Source of the DNA: Lachnospiraceae bacterium
GTDB taxonomy: Bacteria > Bacillota > Clostridia > Lachnospirales > Anaerotignaceae
Length of the DNA: 64,000 bases
Direction of reading: 5' to 3'
Assembly (NCBI GenBank): GCA_003543235.1
Contig: DPJA01000038.1
Span: forward strand, 322,415-386,414
Both the position numbers and the translations under genes were made by a program. This document shows, piece by piece, positions 34,448 to 43,002 of the stretch. The number at the start of each line of letters is the position of its first letter. The stretch's first letter is position 1. The notes under the pieces are model-generated. The model was not told where the DNA came from. It was given only the letters and a program-made list of their open reading frames with translations, and searched no databases.

Positions 34448-34456
34448 TGATATAAT
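34448..34456 (+). promoter_or_regulatory. Extended -10 promoter of rqcH
   Basis: TGATATAAT on the plus strand, 34 bases upstream of rqcH; no good -35. It is back-to-back with the yicC promoter. Confidence 0.5.
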
Positions 34457-34489
34457 GAATATATACTTATTTTTTGGAGGGAACAAACT

Positions 34490-36259
34490 ATGGCATTAGA
34501 TGGAATTACCGTAAGCAATATTGTCTGCGAACTTACAGACAAGCTGCTTGGAGGAAGAATAGATAAAATATATCAGCCACAAAAAGATGAAATAATTATT
34601 TCTGTAAGAAGCATAGGTAGTAACTTTAAGCTGCTTATGTCTGCAAATCCAAGCCACCCACGCATTCAGCTTACTTCCGTCAGCAAAGATAATCCAATGA
34701 CACCGCCAATGTTTTGCATGGTGTTAAGAAAGCATATTGCAGGAAGCAAAATAACCAACATATATCAACCAGATTTTGAACGTGTTGTGGTGCTAGAAAT
34801 GGACAGCCTTAACGAAATGGGTGACATAACCACTAAGCGACTTATAATTGAAATTATGGGTAAACATTCAAATATTATCCTTGTTGATGAAAACAATAAA
34901 ATTTTAGACTCTATAAAGCATATTTCACACGAAACCAGTTCTGTTCGTGAGGTTTTACCTGGAAAAGAATACTCTTCTCCACCATCACAAGGAAAACTTG
35001 ACCCACAAAAACTTAATGAGAGTGAATTTTTACAGACTTGCTCTGAAAAAAACAGCCTTAAGTTACAGCACGTTATCTATCAGTCCTATACCGGAATAAG
35101 CCCCGTTATAGCTTCCGAAATTTGCAATCGTGCTGGCATTGATGCCTCATTACATTGTGAAGAGCTGGACATTGATGAAAGAAAAAAGCTATTTATGACT
35201 TTCGACTCTCTTATGAGCAATGTAAAAACAGCTGTGTTTGCACCTGAAATTATTTATGAAAACAAAACAGGTAGAATAGTAGATTTTTCTCCAGTTGAAA
35301 TGACCCAGTACAGTGGCTTTAAAAAAGTACCTTTTCAATCAATTTCAGAGCTTTTAGAGTGCTTTTATAGCGAAAGAGATAATGACTACCATATCAAGCA
35401 AAAAGCTCACGATATGCGACGTTTAGTGATAAGCAACATAGAACGGTGCGTAAAGAAAAAAGAAATTCAAATTAAAACATTGAAAGACAACGAGGGATTG
35501 GAAAATTGGAAACTAAAAGGCGAGCTTTTAACTGCCAATATCTATGCCATAGAAAAAGGTATGAATACTGTTAAGCTAGTTAACTATTATCAAGAAGATA
35601 TGCCTGAAATAGAAATTGCTTTAAATCCAACTAAAACACCGTCAGAAAACGCACAAAAATATTACAATAAATATAATAAGGCAAAACGTACTCTTGCCGC
35701 CCTTGAAATACAAAAAAAGCAAAATGATGAAGAATTGGCTTATCTTGAAGGTGTTCTTATAGCCGTTGATACCTCCACCGAAGATGCAGATTTAAAGGAT
35801 ATTCGAGATGAACTTGTGGAACAAGGATTTATAAAACGCAAGCGTGGGGATAAAAAGCCTGATAAACGTCAAAAGAAATCAACTCCACTTCATTTTATTT
35901 CAACCGACGGTTTTGACATTTATGTTGGAAAAAGCAATATCCAAAATGATGAGCTTACAATTCACTTTGCAAAAAGCAACGATATTTGGCTTCACACAAA
36001 AAACATTCCAGGCTCTCATGTTATAATAGCTACAAATGACACTGCTGTAATACCCGACCAAACCATTATTGAGGCGGCAAACCTTGCAGCATATAACAGC
36101 AAAGGCAAAAACGGCAGCAATGTTCCAGTGGACTACTGTCCAAGGAAAAATGTGAAAAAACCGGGAGGTTCAAAACCAGGATTGGTTATATATGAAAATA
36201 ATAAAACCATCTATATTACTCCCGACGAGATAATGGCAGAAAATATGAAAAAAGCTTAG
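34490..36259 (+). CDS. rqcH: RqcH / NFACT-family ribosome quality-control protein
   Basis: RqcH binds stalled 50S subunits and recruits tRNA-Ala to add alanine tails that mark nascent chains for degradation; relatives were first described as fibronectin-binding proteins. The 589 residues show NFACT-N (MALDGITVSNIVCEL, GGRIDKIYQP), helix-hairpin-helix segment (YTGISPVIASEICNRAG), a coiled coil (about 290-440) and the C-terminal NFACT-R domain (PLHFISTDGFDIYVGKSN, DIWLHTKNIPGSHVII). A GGAGGG site precedes the ATG. Divergence from yicC matches the Bacillus neighbourhood. Confidence 0.95.
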   Translation: MALDGITVSNIVCELTDKLLGGRIDKIYQPQKDEIIISVRSIGSNFKLLMSANPSHPRIQLTSVSKDNPMTPPMFCMVLRKHIAGSKITNIYQPDFERVVVLEMDSLNEMGDITTKRLIIEIMGKHSNIILVDENNKILDSIKHISHETSSVREVLPGKEYSSPPSQGKLDPQKLNESEFLQTCSEKNSLKLQHVIYQSYTGISPVIASEICNRAGIDASLHCEELDIDERKKLFMTFDSLMSNVKTAVFAPEIIYENKTGRIVDFSPVEMTQYSGFKKVPFQSISELLECFYSERDNDYHIKQKAHDMRRLVISNIERCVKKKEIQIKTLKDNEGLENWKLKGELLTANIYAIEKGMNTVKLVNYYQEDMPEIEIALNPTKTPSENAQKYYNKYNKAKRTLAALEIQKKQNDEELAYLEGVLIAVDTSTEDADLKDIRDELVEQGFIKRKRGDKKPDKRQKKSTPLHFISTDGFDIYVGKSNIQNDELTIHFAKSNDIWLHTKNIPGSHVIIATNDTAVIPDQTIIEAANLAAYNSKGKNGSNVPVDYCPRKNVKKPGGSKPGLVIYENNKTIYITPDEIMAENMKKA

Positions 36260-36305
36260 AACATTTTGAAAACTCATTTGTATTTTTAAAATGTTTAACC
36301 AAACT

Positions 36306-36345
36306 AAAAAGCCTTGACTTGTTCAATTGCAAGCCAAAGCTTTTT
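36306..36345. terminator. Bidirectional terminator between rqcH and spo0A
   Basis: Imperfect stem between AAAAAGC (36306) and GCTTTTT (36339) with inner CTTG/CAAG pairs. T-rich arms serve both strands. Confidence 0.7.
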
Positions 36346-36352
36346 GTTGGTT

Positions 36353-37174
36353 CTACATTACCTTTTTAAGGCCTCTTAATTTAACATATTCGGCAATATT
36401 TGCAAGCATTTGCCCATTGGTCGGCTTCTTATGAAAAGAGCATCCAAACACTTTTTCATACCCCAATCCTTCATCTTTTTTCCAAGATAAATCTATTGCA
36501 TGACGCATATCACGCTCTACCTTGCCTGCACTTGTTTTATACTCTTTAGCAACATCAGGATAAATACGTTTTGTAATTCCCATTACCGTATCTTCCTCAT
36601 TCAAAATCATTATAACTGAACTTCGTATGTAATAATATCCCTTAAGACTTGGTGCAATTCCAAGTCTAATTATAACATCCGAAACTATATACTCTGTGTT
36701 ATCCTCGTCAATTTCATTTATTTCTACTCTTTTAGACATTGGACGCTCGTGTGCTGATGATTCATGGTTCTTAATTTTGATTTCATTCACCCTCATATCA
36801 TTGTATATCTGCCTGACTCTTCGTTTTAAGCATATACAACTAAAAGGCTTAACCAAAAAATATTTTGCTCCAAGGTCTATTGCTAGATGTGAAACTGTGT
36901 CGTTTTCAAAACTGCTCATAGCAATTACACCTGTTTGTGTAAACTTAGCCTCTTCAAGCTCTTCCAGTATCCACAAACCATCATTAACCGGCATAACTAA
37001 ATCTACAAGTGCAACATCTGGTGCAAGTTCTAGAATTTTTTTCAGCGTTTCTTCACCATTTGTTGTCATTGCCACCACTTCCATGTCGCTCTCTGCTTCA
37101 ATATTTTCTTTAATAATATTTGAAGAGCTTTCATTATTGTAGGCAATCAAAACTCTTATTCTATGTTTTTCCAC
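36353..37174 (-). CDS. spo0A: Sporulation master regulator Spo0A
   Basis: Response regulator that commits the cell to sporulation. The 273 residues comprise a receiver (1-120) and a strongly conserved DNA-binding domain (about 160-273: GYYYIRSSVIMIL, YPDVAKEYKTSAGKVERDMR, HKKPTNGQMLANIAEY). The phospho-acceptor D58 (VALVDLVMP), S87 and K109 are in place, but the metal-binding acidic pair (Asp10-Asp11 in Bacillus) is replaced by Tyr12-Asn13 in LIAYNNES. The start is best placed at GTG 37174, 8 bases from GGAGG; a TTG at 37198 would put that site inside the gene. It is separated from spoIVB, its usual upstream neighbour. Confidence 0.94.
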   Translation of the reverse strand: MEKHRIRVLIAYNNESSSNIIKENIEAESDMEVVAMTTNGEETLKKILELAPDVALVDLVMPVNDGLWILEELEEAKFTQTGVIAMSSFENDTVSHLAIDLGAKYFLVKPFSCICLKRRVRQIYNDMRVNEIKIKNHESSAHERPMSKRVEINEIDEDNTEYIVSDVIIRLGIAPSLKGYYYIRSSVIMILNEEDTVMGITKRIYPDVAKEYKTSAGKVERDMRHAIDLSWKKDEGLGYEKVFGCSFHKKPTNGQMLANIAEYVKLRGLKKVM

Positions 37175-37296
37175 ACCGAACACCTCCACGCATAACAACC
37201 CTATTTTTTAAATTGAAAATTAATCCACTACATATAATACCACAATTCATTTCATTTTATCAATTATCTTCACATATTTTTTTCTTTTTGTCAATA

Positions 37297-37304
37297 CTCG
37301 ACAA
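37297..37304 (-). promoter_or_regulatory. Spo0A-box-like site upstream of spo0A
   Basis: TTGTCGAG on the minus strand matches 7 of 8 bases of the 0A box TTGTCGAA, 123 bases before the spo0A start and about 10 bases from the -35 of the divergent gene. Autoregulation is known in other spore formers; here it is inference. Confidence 0.35.
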
Positions 37305-37312
37305 TATTATTG

Positions 37313-37340
37313 TTGACTATTTTATTATAAGACCTATAAT
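37313..37340 (+). promoter_or_regulatory. Promoter of the amidohydrolase gene
   Basis: TTGACT, 16 bases, TATAAT, ending 19 bases before the start at 37360. Confidence 0.7.
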
Positions 37341-37359
37341 TCTAGTTGAGGTGATTATT

Positions 37360-38640
37360 ATGCTATTTAAAAATATAAATATATTATCAAGCAATGGAGA
37401 AATAATTAATGATGTATATTTAGCTGTTACAGACAGAATAATAAGTTACATTGGCAAAACAGCACCCACTCAAAATTACAACAAAGTTTTTGATGGTACA
37501 GATATGCTTTTAATGCCAGGCTTTGTTAATACCCATTGCCATGTACCAATGACTCTTCTAAGAGGCCTTGGTGGAAATCTTTCACTTAGCGATTGGCTTA
37601 CCAAAGCAGTTTTTCCTGCAGAAGCAAAACTTACAAGCGAATATATTTATTACGGTGCTCTTCTTGGAATTGCAGAAATGATTAAAAGCGGTGTAACGTC
37701 CTTTAATGATATGTATTATCATAGTAACAAAATTTGCTCTGCTGTTCTTGAAAGTGGAATTAATGGCAACATAGCCACTGACGGTTTTGCTTTTGACGAC
37801 AGCCTAAAGAGCAAATATTCCATTCCTGCCTCTGTGCTTTATGACTTTCACAGGGAATTTAACAACAAAAATAACGGTCAACTGAAAATAGATATGTGCA
37901 TACATTCTGAGTATACGTCTGACCCAAAAAAAGTTGAAAAGCTAGCTGAAATCGCAAAAAATACAAATTCAAATATCCAACTTCATTTATCTGAAACTCA
38001 AAGAGAAACTACTGAATGTATTAAACGACACGGCAAAACTCCAGCCAGATTTTTTGCTGATTTGGGTGTTTTCAATAACCCAACAACCGCTGCCCATTGT
38101 GTTTATTTAAACGAAGATGACCTTTCATTAATTGCAGAAAAAAAAGTTAGTGTTGCTCACTGCCCAATAAGTAATCTTAAATTAGGCAGTGGGATTGCTG
38201 ACATTGTAAGACTGCAAAAGAATGGCATAAATGTAACACTAGGCACTGATGGTGCTGCCTCCAATGATAACCTTAATTTTATTGAAGACATGAAAACAGC
38301 AATTCTCTTACAAAAAGGAATCCATCGTGATGCTTCTCTATTATCTTCTGCAGACATAATTAGTATCGCTACAAAAAATGGTGCTATTTCTCAAGGACGT
38401 ACTAACACGGCTGAAATTGCTATAGGCAAAGCGGCTGACTTTTTTATTATGGACTTTAATGCACCAAATCTTCAGCCAATTACTAATATGCTAAATGGCG
38501 TAGTTTACGCTTCATTGCCTGAAAATATTGTTCTTACAATGGTCAACGGAAAAATTTTATACGAAAAAGGTGAATTTAAAACCTTAGATATTGAAAAAAT
38601 TATTGCAAAAATAAAAGATATTAAAAAAATATTATACTAA
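37360..38640 (+). CDS. Amidohydrolase, 5-methylthioadenosine/S-adenosylhomocysteine deaminase-like
   Basis: Metal-dependent amidohydrolase of the TRZ/ATZ/cytosine-deaminase type, 426 residues. Metal-ligand motifs: PGFVNTHCHVPMTLLRGLGG (about 55-75), a His in SEYTSDPKK region (CIHSEYT), HLSETQRE, and TLGTDGAASND (about 300) with the final Asp. The family deaminates MTA, SAH or related adenosines to inosine derivatives, important for recycling SAM by-products; guanine or atrazine-type substrates are alternatives. GAGGTG lies 6 bases from the ATG. It interrupts spoIVB-spo0A. Confidence 0.85.
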   Translation: MLFKNINILSSNGEIINDVYLAVTDRIISYIGKTAPTQNYNKVFDGTDMLLMPGFVNTHCHVPMTLLRGLGGNLSLSDWLTKAVFPAEAKLTSEYIYYGALLGIAEMIKSGVTSFNDMYYHSNKICSAVLESGINGNIATDGFAFDDSLKSKYSIPASVLYDFHREFNNKNNGQLKIDMCIHSEYTSDPKKVEKLAEIAKNTNSNIQLHLSETQRETTECIKRHGKTPARFFADLGVFNNPTTAAHCVYLNEDDLSLIAEKKVSVAHCPISNLKLGSGIADIVRLQKNGINVTLGTDGAASNDNLNFIEDMKTAILLQKGIHRDASLLSSADIISIATKNGAISQGRTNTAEIAIGKAADFFIMDFNAPNLQPITNMLNGVVYASLPENIVLTMVNGKILYEKGEFKTLDIEKIIAKIKDIKKILY

Positions 38641-38675
38641 CGAATTATTTTATACACTTGAAAGACACCATACAA

Positions 38676-38699
38676 ATGGGGGCACTTCTGTGTCCCCAT
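38676..38699. terminator. Hairpin between the amidohydrolase and spoIVB ends
   Basis: Ten-bp stem ATGGGGGCAC / GTGTCCCCAT (one G-U pair) with a TTCT loop, between two convergent genes. No clear T run, so termination strength is uncertain. Confidence 0.45.
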
Positions 38700-38707
38700 A
38701 ACCACCA

Positions 38708-39961
38708 TTACTTAAGCATATTTTCAACAAATATACCATATCCCTTTTTTGAATCTTTAACAAATACGTGGGTTACCGCACCAATAAGTTTTCCATTTTG
38801 TATTATTGGGCTTCCACTCATTCCTTGAATTATTCCTCCTGTAGCCTGAATTAGCCTATCGTCTGTAACACTTATAACCATTCCCTTATCGACACCTGAG
38901 CCAAATTTGCTTATACTCTCTATATTTATAGTATAATCTTTAACAACTCCATCAACAACATCACTTCTTATTACAGCACTACCCTCTGTTACATCTTGCA
39001 TAAGACCAACTTCTAGTTCTTCGCCATCTAGTTCTTTTATACCGCTAGAATTCATGGTTCCAAAAATTCCGCTATTACTGTTTTTTGATATTTCCCCAAC
39101 TATATTTTCCTTATCCAGCTTTCCTATTATTTCACCCGGTTCACCACTTTCACCTTTCTTTATGCCTGAAAGTTCTGATAAAGTAACCACACCCTCAGAA
39201 ACAGACATTAATTCCTTTGTATCAACATCATACACGCCATGTCCAAGTGCAGCAAATTCACCACTATTAGGGTCAATAAAGGTTACTGTGCCAAGTCCTT
39301 GTGTGGAATCACGTACCCATGCTCCTATCTTATATTCCCCATATTCATTCTGTGCAGGCGTAATTTCAACATCCATCACGTTGCTGTTACGTTTCACCTC
39401 AAGATTAAGTGCGTTACCCTCTGTTGCACTTACTGCTGCTTTTAATTCTTCTTTCTGTGTCACTGCTGTTCCATTACAGCTTACAATAATATCTCCCGTT
39501 TTAATTATCCCATCTGATGGTTTTATAATTTTGCCTTCATCATTTTTTACATTACCAATTCCCAAAACCAATACACCTTCAGTTTTCATTACAACGCCAA
39601 CAACTTTGCCACAGGTGATAACCTTTGTTTTAGGCAAAATATTAACAGATACCTTTTTCAAAGGAATACCAAATGCAGAAATTTCTGCCGTAGCAGTTCC
39701 CTCTTGCGTTGGTGTAACAATAGTTGGCTTATTTAAGTCTATAACTATATTTTCTTTAACAGGTTCGGTTTCCATTCCTGATACTCTTATATTTTCTTCG
39801 TTATATAAAACCGCTCTAAGAGGTACATTGTAACATATAGATTGTTGCGAACCTGCAATTAAATTTATTCTTTCAGGTATAACAATTTCTACAGCAATAG
39901 CTGCCGTACCCAAAAGGAAAAAAACAAAAGCCAAAAATACACAAACCGTCTTTTTCCGCAT
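38708..39961 (-). CDS. spoIVB: SpoIVB signalling serine peptidase
   Basis: SpoIVB is secreted from the forespore and cleaves SpoIVFA to trigger sigma-K processing. The 417 residues have an N-terminal membrane/signal segment (about 5-24), a PDZ domain (about 110-200, GVLVLGIGNVKNDEG, GDIIVSCNG) and the S55 peptidase domain with His in FAALGHGVYDVDT and the nucleophile Ser in GMSGSPIIQNGKLIGAVTHV. GGAGGG precedes the ATG. A sigma-G-like promoter and a terminator-bounded space separate it from the CorC-type gene upstream. Confidence 0.94.
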   Translation of the reverse strand: MRKKTVCVFLAFVFFLLGTAAIAVEIVIPERINLIAGSQQSICYNVPLRAVLYNEENIRVSGMETEPVKENIVIDLNKPTIVTPTQEGTATAEISAFGIPLKKVSVNILPKTKVITCGKVVGVVMKTEGVLVLGIGNVKNDEGKIIKPSDGIIKTGDIIVSCNGTAVTQKEELKAAVSATEGNALNLEVKRNSNVMDVEITPAQNEYGEYKIGAWVRDSTQGLGTVTFIDPNSGEFAALGHGVYDVDTKELMSVSEGVVTLSELSGIKKGESGEPGEIIGKLDKENIVGEISKNSNSGIFGTMNSSGIKELDGEELEVGLMQDVTEGSAVIRSDVVDGVVKDYTINIESISKFGSGVDKGMVISVTDDRLIQATGGIIQGMSGSPIIQNGKLIGAVTHVFVKDSKKGYGIFVENMLK

Positions 39962-39984
39962 AGCTTTTCACCCTCCTCACTGTT

Positions 39985-40013
39985 TAAGATAACCTAAATA
40001 CAGCTTGCTATGC
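39985..40013 (-). promoter_or_regulatory. Sigma-G-like promoter candidate for spoIVB
   Basis: GCATA, 17 bases, TATCTTA on the minus strand compares with sigma-G consensus gHATR, N17-18, CATnnTA (one mismatch). spoIVB is forespore-transcribed in Bacillus. Confidence 0.4.
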
Positions 40014-40121
40014 AGACAAAAATTATATGAATATATGTAGTTTTAAGGTTTATGGATTTTTGAAATTTTGAAATTTTTTCAAATTTAAAACTTACTATTA
40101 TTATGGCTTTTTTACAAAAAT

Positions 40122-40153
40122 AAATGACATTGAAATTTCTTCCAATGTCATTT
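40122..40153 (-). terminator. Terminator of the CorC-type gene
   Basis: Perfect 11-bp stem AAATGACATTG / CAATGTCATTT followed on the minus strand by ATTTTTG; 9 bases after the stop. Confidence 0.85.
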
Positions 40154-40161
40154 ACTATTTT

Positions 40162-41475
40162 TTATTCTGCTTTTAATTCAACAATTTTGTGTATTTTAAT
40201 CAACTCAATGCGTTTCTCATCAATTTTTTCAACCTTAAACTCAACATTACCAACCGTAATTTTAGGTCGTTCTTTTTCGTCAGGTATTCTACCCAGCTGA
40301 CCAATTAAGAACCCGCCTATTGTATCGTAGTAATCATGGTTTTTAAATTCAACGTCAAATAATTCCTCAACTTCGTCAATTTGTGTGGTACCTTTAACAA
40401 GAAAAGTATTTTCATCAATTTCACGAATTTCTTCATCTTCAACATCATATTCATCAAATATGTTTCCAACTATTTCCTCAATTAAATCTTCCATGGTAAC
40501 AATGCCTGCCGTTCCGCCATACTCATCTACAACAATTGCCATTTGCACCTTGTTTTTTTGCATATCTTCAAAAAGCTCATCCGTCTTTTTTGAAAAAGGC
40601 ACAAAGTATGGTTCAAGTATTATATTGTTTAAGCAAAAATTTTTGCCATTGCTGCCATCACCATAAAATTTAAGTAAATCTCTTACACGAAAGAAACCTA
40701 TTATGTCATCAATATTTTCATCGTAAACAGGTATCCTAGAAAATTTTTCTTCATTTATTAATATTATAATATCCTCAAGCGTAGCATTTAACCCAACTGC
40801 AACAATATCCGTTCTGTGTGTTGCAATATCGCCAACAATAGTATTGTTAAACTCAAAAATATTATTTATCATTTCCTTTTCATTTTCATCAATAGCACCG
40901 TTGTCCTCGCCTGCATCAACCAAAATACGAATTTCCTCTTCCGTTACATTATCATCCTCTTCACGAGGATTAATGTCTAGTGCCTTGCCTAAAGCATGAG
41001 ACAAGCCAAGACATACCATGACAGCGGGACTTAAAACTGCTGAAATAATAGTTATATGCTTTATGGTTGAAAACACCATATTCTCACAATATCTTGTACC
41101 AATTTTTTGTGGCAAAAGGATACCAAAAAGCAACAGCAGCATTGCAAGAACTACCATAATTAAAACGCCTGCAAAAAAAACAGCTGCAGACTTATCCACT
41201 CCAAAACCAGCAATAATTTCTGCAATTGGCTGTAAAAAAGTTTTTGCACTAACTATAGTTGCACCAATGCAACACAAAATTGCACCAAAGTCAATAGATG
41301 CTGTAAGGCTGTCTATTTTTTTAAGATGTTCATGTAGTACAGAATACCTTTCGTCGCCATCTTCTGCCGCAAATTTAATTTTATTTATATTAATTTCAAT
41401 ATATGCCGTTTCCAATACCTTTAAAAAGCCATAGACAGCAGTTATTACAATTATAATTATACCACTTACACTCAA
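40162..41475 (-). CDS. CNNM/CorC-HlyC-type membrane protein with CBS pair
   Basis: Hemolysin-C/CorC family protein of 437 residues, likely involved in divalent-cation (Mg/Co) transport or homeostasis. A DUF21/CNNM-type membrane part (about 1-160, four helices) is followed by two CBS domains (THRTDIVAVGLNATLEDII, and MAIVVDEYGGTAGIVTMEDLIEEIVG) and a C-terminal CorC_HlyC domain. The start is most likely TTG at 41475, 8 bases after GGAGG; another TTG at 41493 overlaps that site. It has its own promoter and terminator, hence a monocistronic unit. Confidence 0.88.
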   Translation of the reverse strand: MSVSGIIIIVITAVYGFLKVLETAYIEININKIKFAAEDGDERYSVLHEHLKKIDSLTASIDFGAILCCIGATIVSAKTFLQPIAEIIAGFGVDKSAAVFFAGVLIMVVLAMLLLLFGILLPQKIGTRYCENMVFSTIKHITIISAVLSPAVMVCLGLSHALGKALDINPREEDDNVTEEEIRILVDAGEDNGAIDENEKEMINNIFEFNNTIVGDIATHRTDIVAVGLNATLEDIIILINEEKFSRIPVYDENIDDIIGFFRVRDLLKFYGDGSNGKNFCLNNIILEPYFVPFSKKTDELFEDMQKNKVQMAIVVDEYGGTAGIVTMEDLIEEIVGNIFDEYDVEDEEIREIDENTFLVKGTTQIDEVEELFDVEFKNHDYYDTIGGFLIGQLGRIPDEKERPKITVGNVEFKVEKIDEKRIELIKIHKIVELKAE

Positions 41476-41511
41476 CCTTTGGTCCTCCCTCAAAACGTTT
41501 TATATGATTTC

Positions 41512-41540
41512 ATTTTATTATGAATAACAACAATTGTCAA
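41512..41540 (-). promoter_or_regulatory. Sigma-A promoter of the CorC-type gene
   Basis: TTGACA (41535-41540), 17 bases, TAAAAT (41512-41517) on the minus strand, about 36 bases before the TTG start. Confidence 0.75.
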
Positions 41541-41548
41541 GAAAACCA

Positions 41549-41572
41549 AAAGCCCTGAATTAACAGGGCTTT
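41549..41572 (-). terminator. glyA terminator
   Basis: Nine-bp stem AAAGCCCTG / CAGGGCTTT, 6 bases after the glyA stop, followed on the minus strand by TTTTC-rich sequence. Confidence 0.85.
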
Positions 41573-41578
41573 AAAAAC

Positions 41579-42814
41579 TTAATATAATGGATATTTATTT
41601 GTAAGTGCAACAACTCTTTTTTTCGCATCTTCTTTATTTGCTTCAAAATCTTTAAGAGTCATTGTAATAATATCTGCAATTTCTTTCATGTCTTCTTCTT
41701 TCATACCACGACTTGTAACTGCAGGTGTGCCAATACGTATACCACTTGTAACAAATGGGCTTTGTGGGTCAAAAGGAATTGTATTTTTATTGCAGGTAAT
41801 ACCAATCTCATCAAGAAGCTTTTCTGCCTCTTTACCTGTAAGGTTAAGCCCTCTTAAGTCAACAAGCATAAGATGATTGTCGGTACCACCAGAAATTATA
41901 TCAACACCGTTAGCTTTTAACTCTTCAGCAAGTGTAGCCGCATTTTTAACAACTTGGTGTATATATTCCTTATACTCAGGTTGTAAAGCCTCCTTAAAAC
42001 ATACCGCCTTTGCAGCAATAACGTGCATAAGTGGTCCACCCTGAAGCCCTGGGAATATAGCCTTATCAATAGCTGCTGCATACTCAGCCTTACACATAAT
42101 CATTCCACCTCTTGGGCCTCTCAATGTTTTATGTGTTGTTGTTGTTACAAAGTCTGCATATGGTACTGGAGATTCTTGGTCGCCTGAAACCACAAGACCT
42201 GCGATATGTGCAATGTCTACCATAAGGTAAGCCCCAACCTGTTTTGCAATAGACTGAAGACGTGGAAAATCAAGTTTTCTTGCATATGCACTTGCACCTG
42301 CAACTATCATTTTAGGTTTTGCTTCAATAGCAATTCTTTCAAGCTCATCATAGTTTATAAAACCTGTTTCATCTACACCGTAAGGCACGATTTTGAAGTA
42401 TTTACCGGAAATATTAACTGGACTGCCGTGAGTAAGATGTCCACCATGATTAAGGTTCATACCCATTATTGTATCACCTGGGTTAAGCATAGCAAAGTAA
42501 ACAGCCGTGTTTGCTGATGCTCCAGAATGAGGCTGAACATTTACGTGGTCACAGCCAAAAAGCTGTTTTGCTCTCTCAATAGCAAGATTTTCAGCAACGT
42601 CAACCTCCTGGCAGCCGCCATAGTAGCGTTTACTAGGATAACCTTCTGCATATTTATTTGTAAGTGGAGAACCAACTGCCTCCATAACTGCCTTTGATAC
42701 AAAATTTTCGGATGCGATAAGTTCTATATTATTTCTCTGTCTGCTAAGCTCTTTCACAATTGCATCTGCAAGCTCAGGATCGCTTTTTCTTACTTCACGG
42801 AATTCTAAATCCAT
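41579..42814 (-). CDS. glyA: Serine hydroxymethyltransferase
   Basis: PLP enzyme that interconverts serine and glycine while charging tetrahydrofolate with a one-carbon unit. The 411 residues have IELIASENFVSKAV, NVQPHSGASANTAVYFA, HIAGLVVSG and the PLP-lysine motif TTTTHKTLRGPRGG. The ATG at 42814 is 9 bases from GGAGG; another ATG three codons earlier directly follows it and is too close. It has its own extended -10 promoter and a leader of about 135 bases that folds into hairpins. Confidence 0.97.
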   Translation of the reverse strand: MDLEFREVRKSDPELADAIVKELSRQRNNIELIASENFVSKAVMEAVGSPLTNKYAEGYPSKRYYGGCQEVDVAENLAIERAKQLFGCDHVNVQPHSGASANTAVYFAMLNPGDTIMGMNLNHGGHLTHGSPVNISGKYFKIVPYGVDETGFINYDELERIAIEAKPKMIVAGASAYARKLDFPRLQSIAKQVGAYLMVDIAHIAGLVVSGDQESPVPYADFVTTTTHKTLRGPRGGMIMCKAEYAAAIDKAIFPGLQGGPLMHVIAAKAVCFKEALQPEYKEYIHQVVKNAATLAEELKANGVDIISGGTDNHLMLVDLRGLNLTGKEAEKLLDEIGITCNKNTIPFDPQSPFVTSGIRIGTPAVTSRGMKEEDMKEIADIITMTLKDFEANKEDAKKRVVALTNKYPLY

Positions 42815-42829
42815 CAATATCATCCTCCA

Positions 42830-42948
42830 TATTTTAAATTAAGATTTGTCTAATGTATGTCTAAATGAAGAAAAATCCACATTCTTCAGTGCGTTCGCCA
42901 CAGCCATACGTACGCTCAATGCGTACATATGTCCATTTAAAGACACAT
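42830..42948 (-). ncRNA. Structured leader RNA candidate upstream of glyA
   Basis: From the predicted start near 42948 the transcript can form a closing helix GUCU(UU)AAAUG with CAUUUAGAC (42944-42934 / 42867-42859), a 10-bp hairpin with loop AUUGA (42930-42921 / 42915-42906), and a 6-bp hairpin GAAGAA/UUCUUC (42887-42882 / 42872-42867). The region is GC-richer than its surroundings. I do not match it to glycine, THF, SAM or T-box leaders. It also holds a 29-codon open frame (42928-42839) opening MYALSVRMAVANALKNV. Riboswitch, leader peptide or sRNA are all possible. Confidence 0.45.
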
Positions 42949-42954
42949 AACGCT

Positions 42955-42982
42955 ATTATACCACATTTTTCTCATAACGCAA
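42955..42982 (-). promoter_or_regulatory. Promoter of the glyA leader
   Basis: TTGCGT (42977-42982), 16 bases, TATAAT (42955-42960) with TGG extending the -10, on the minus strand. Confidence 0.7.
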
Positions 42983-43002
42983 TAGAAATCAAAGGTTATA
43001 TT

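Noticed and set aside
37175..37198. Longer Spo0A start at TTG 37198
   Set aside because: It would place the GGAGG ribosome site inside the gene; the GTG at 37174 has ideal spacing and family N-terminus.
42815..42948. Known riboswitch class for the glyA leader (THF, glycine, SAM, T-box)
   Set aside because: I could not find the conserved cores of these families, such as the T-box antiterminator sequence; left as unclassified.
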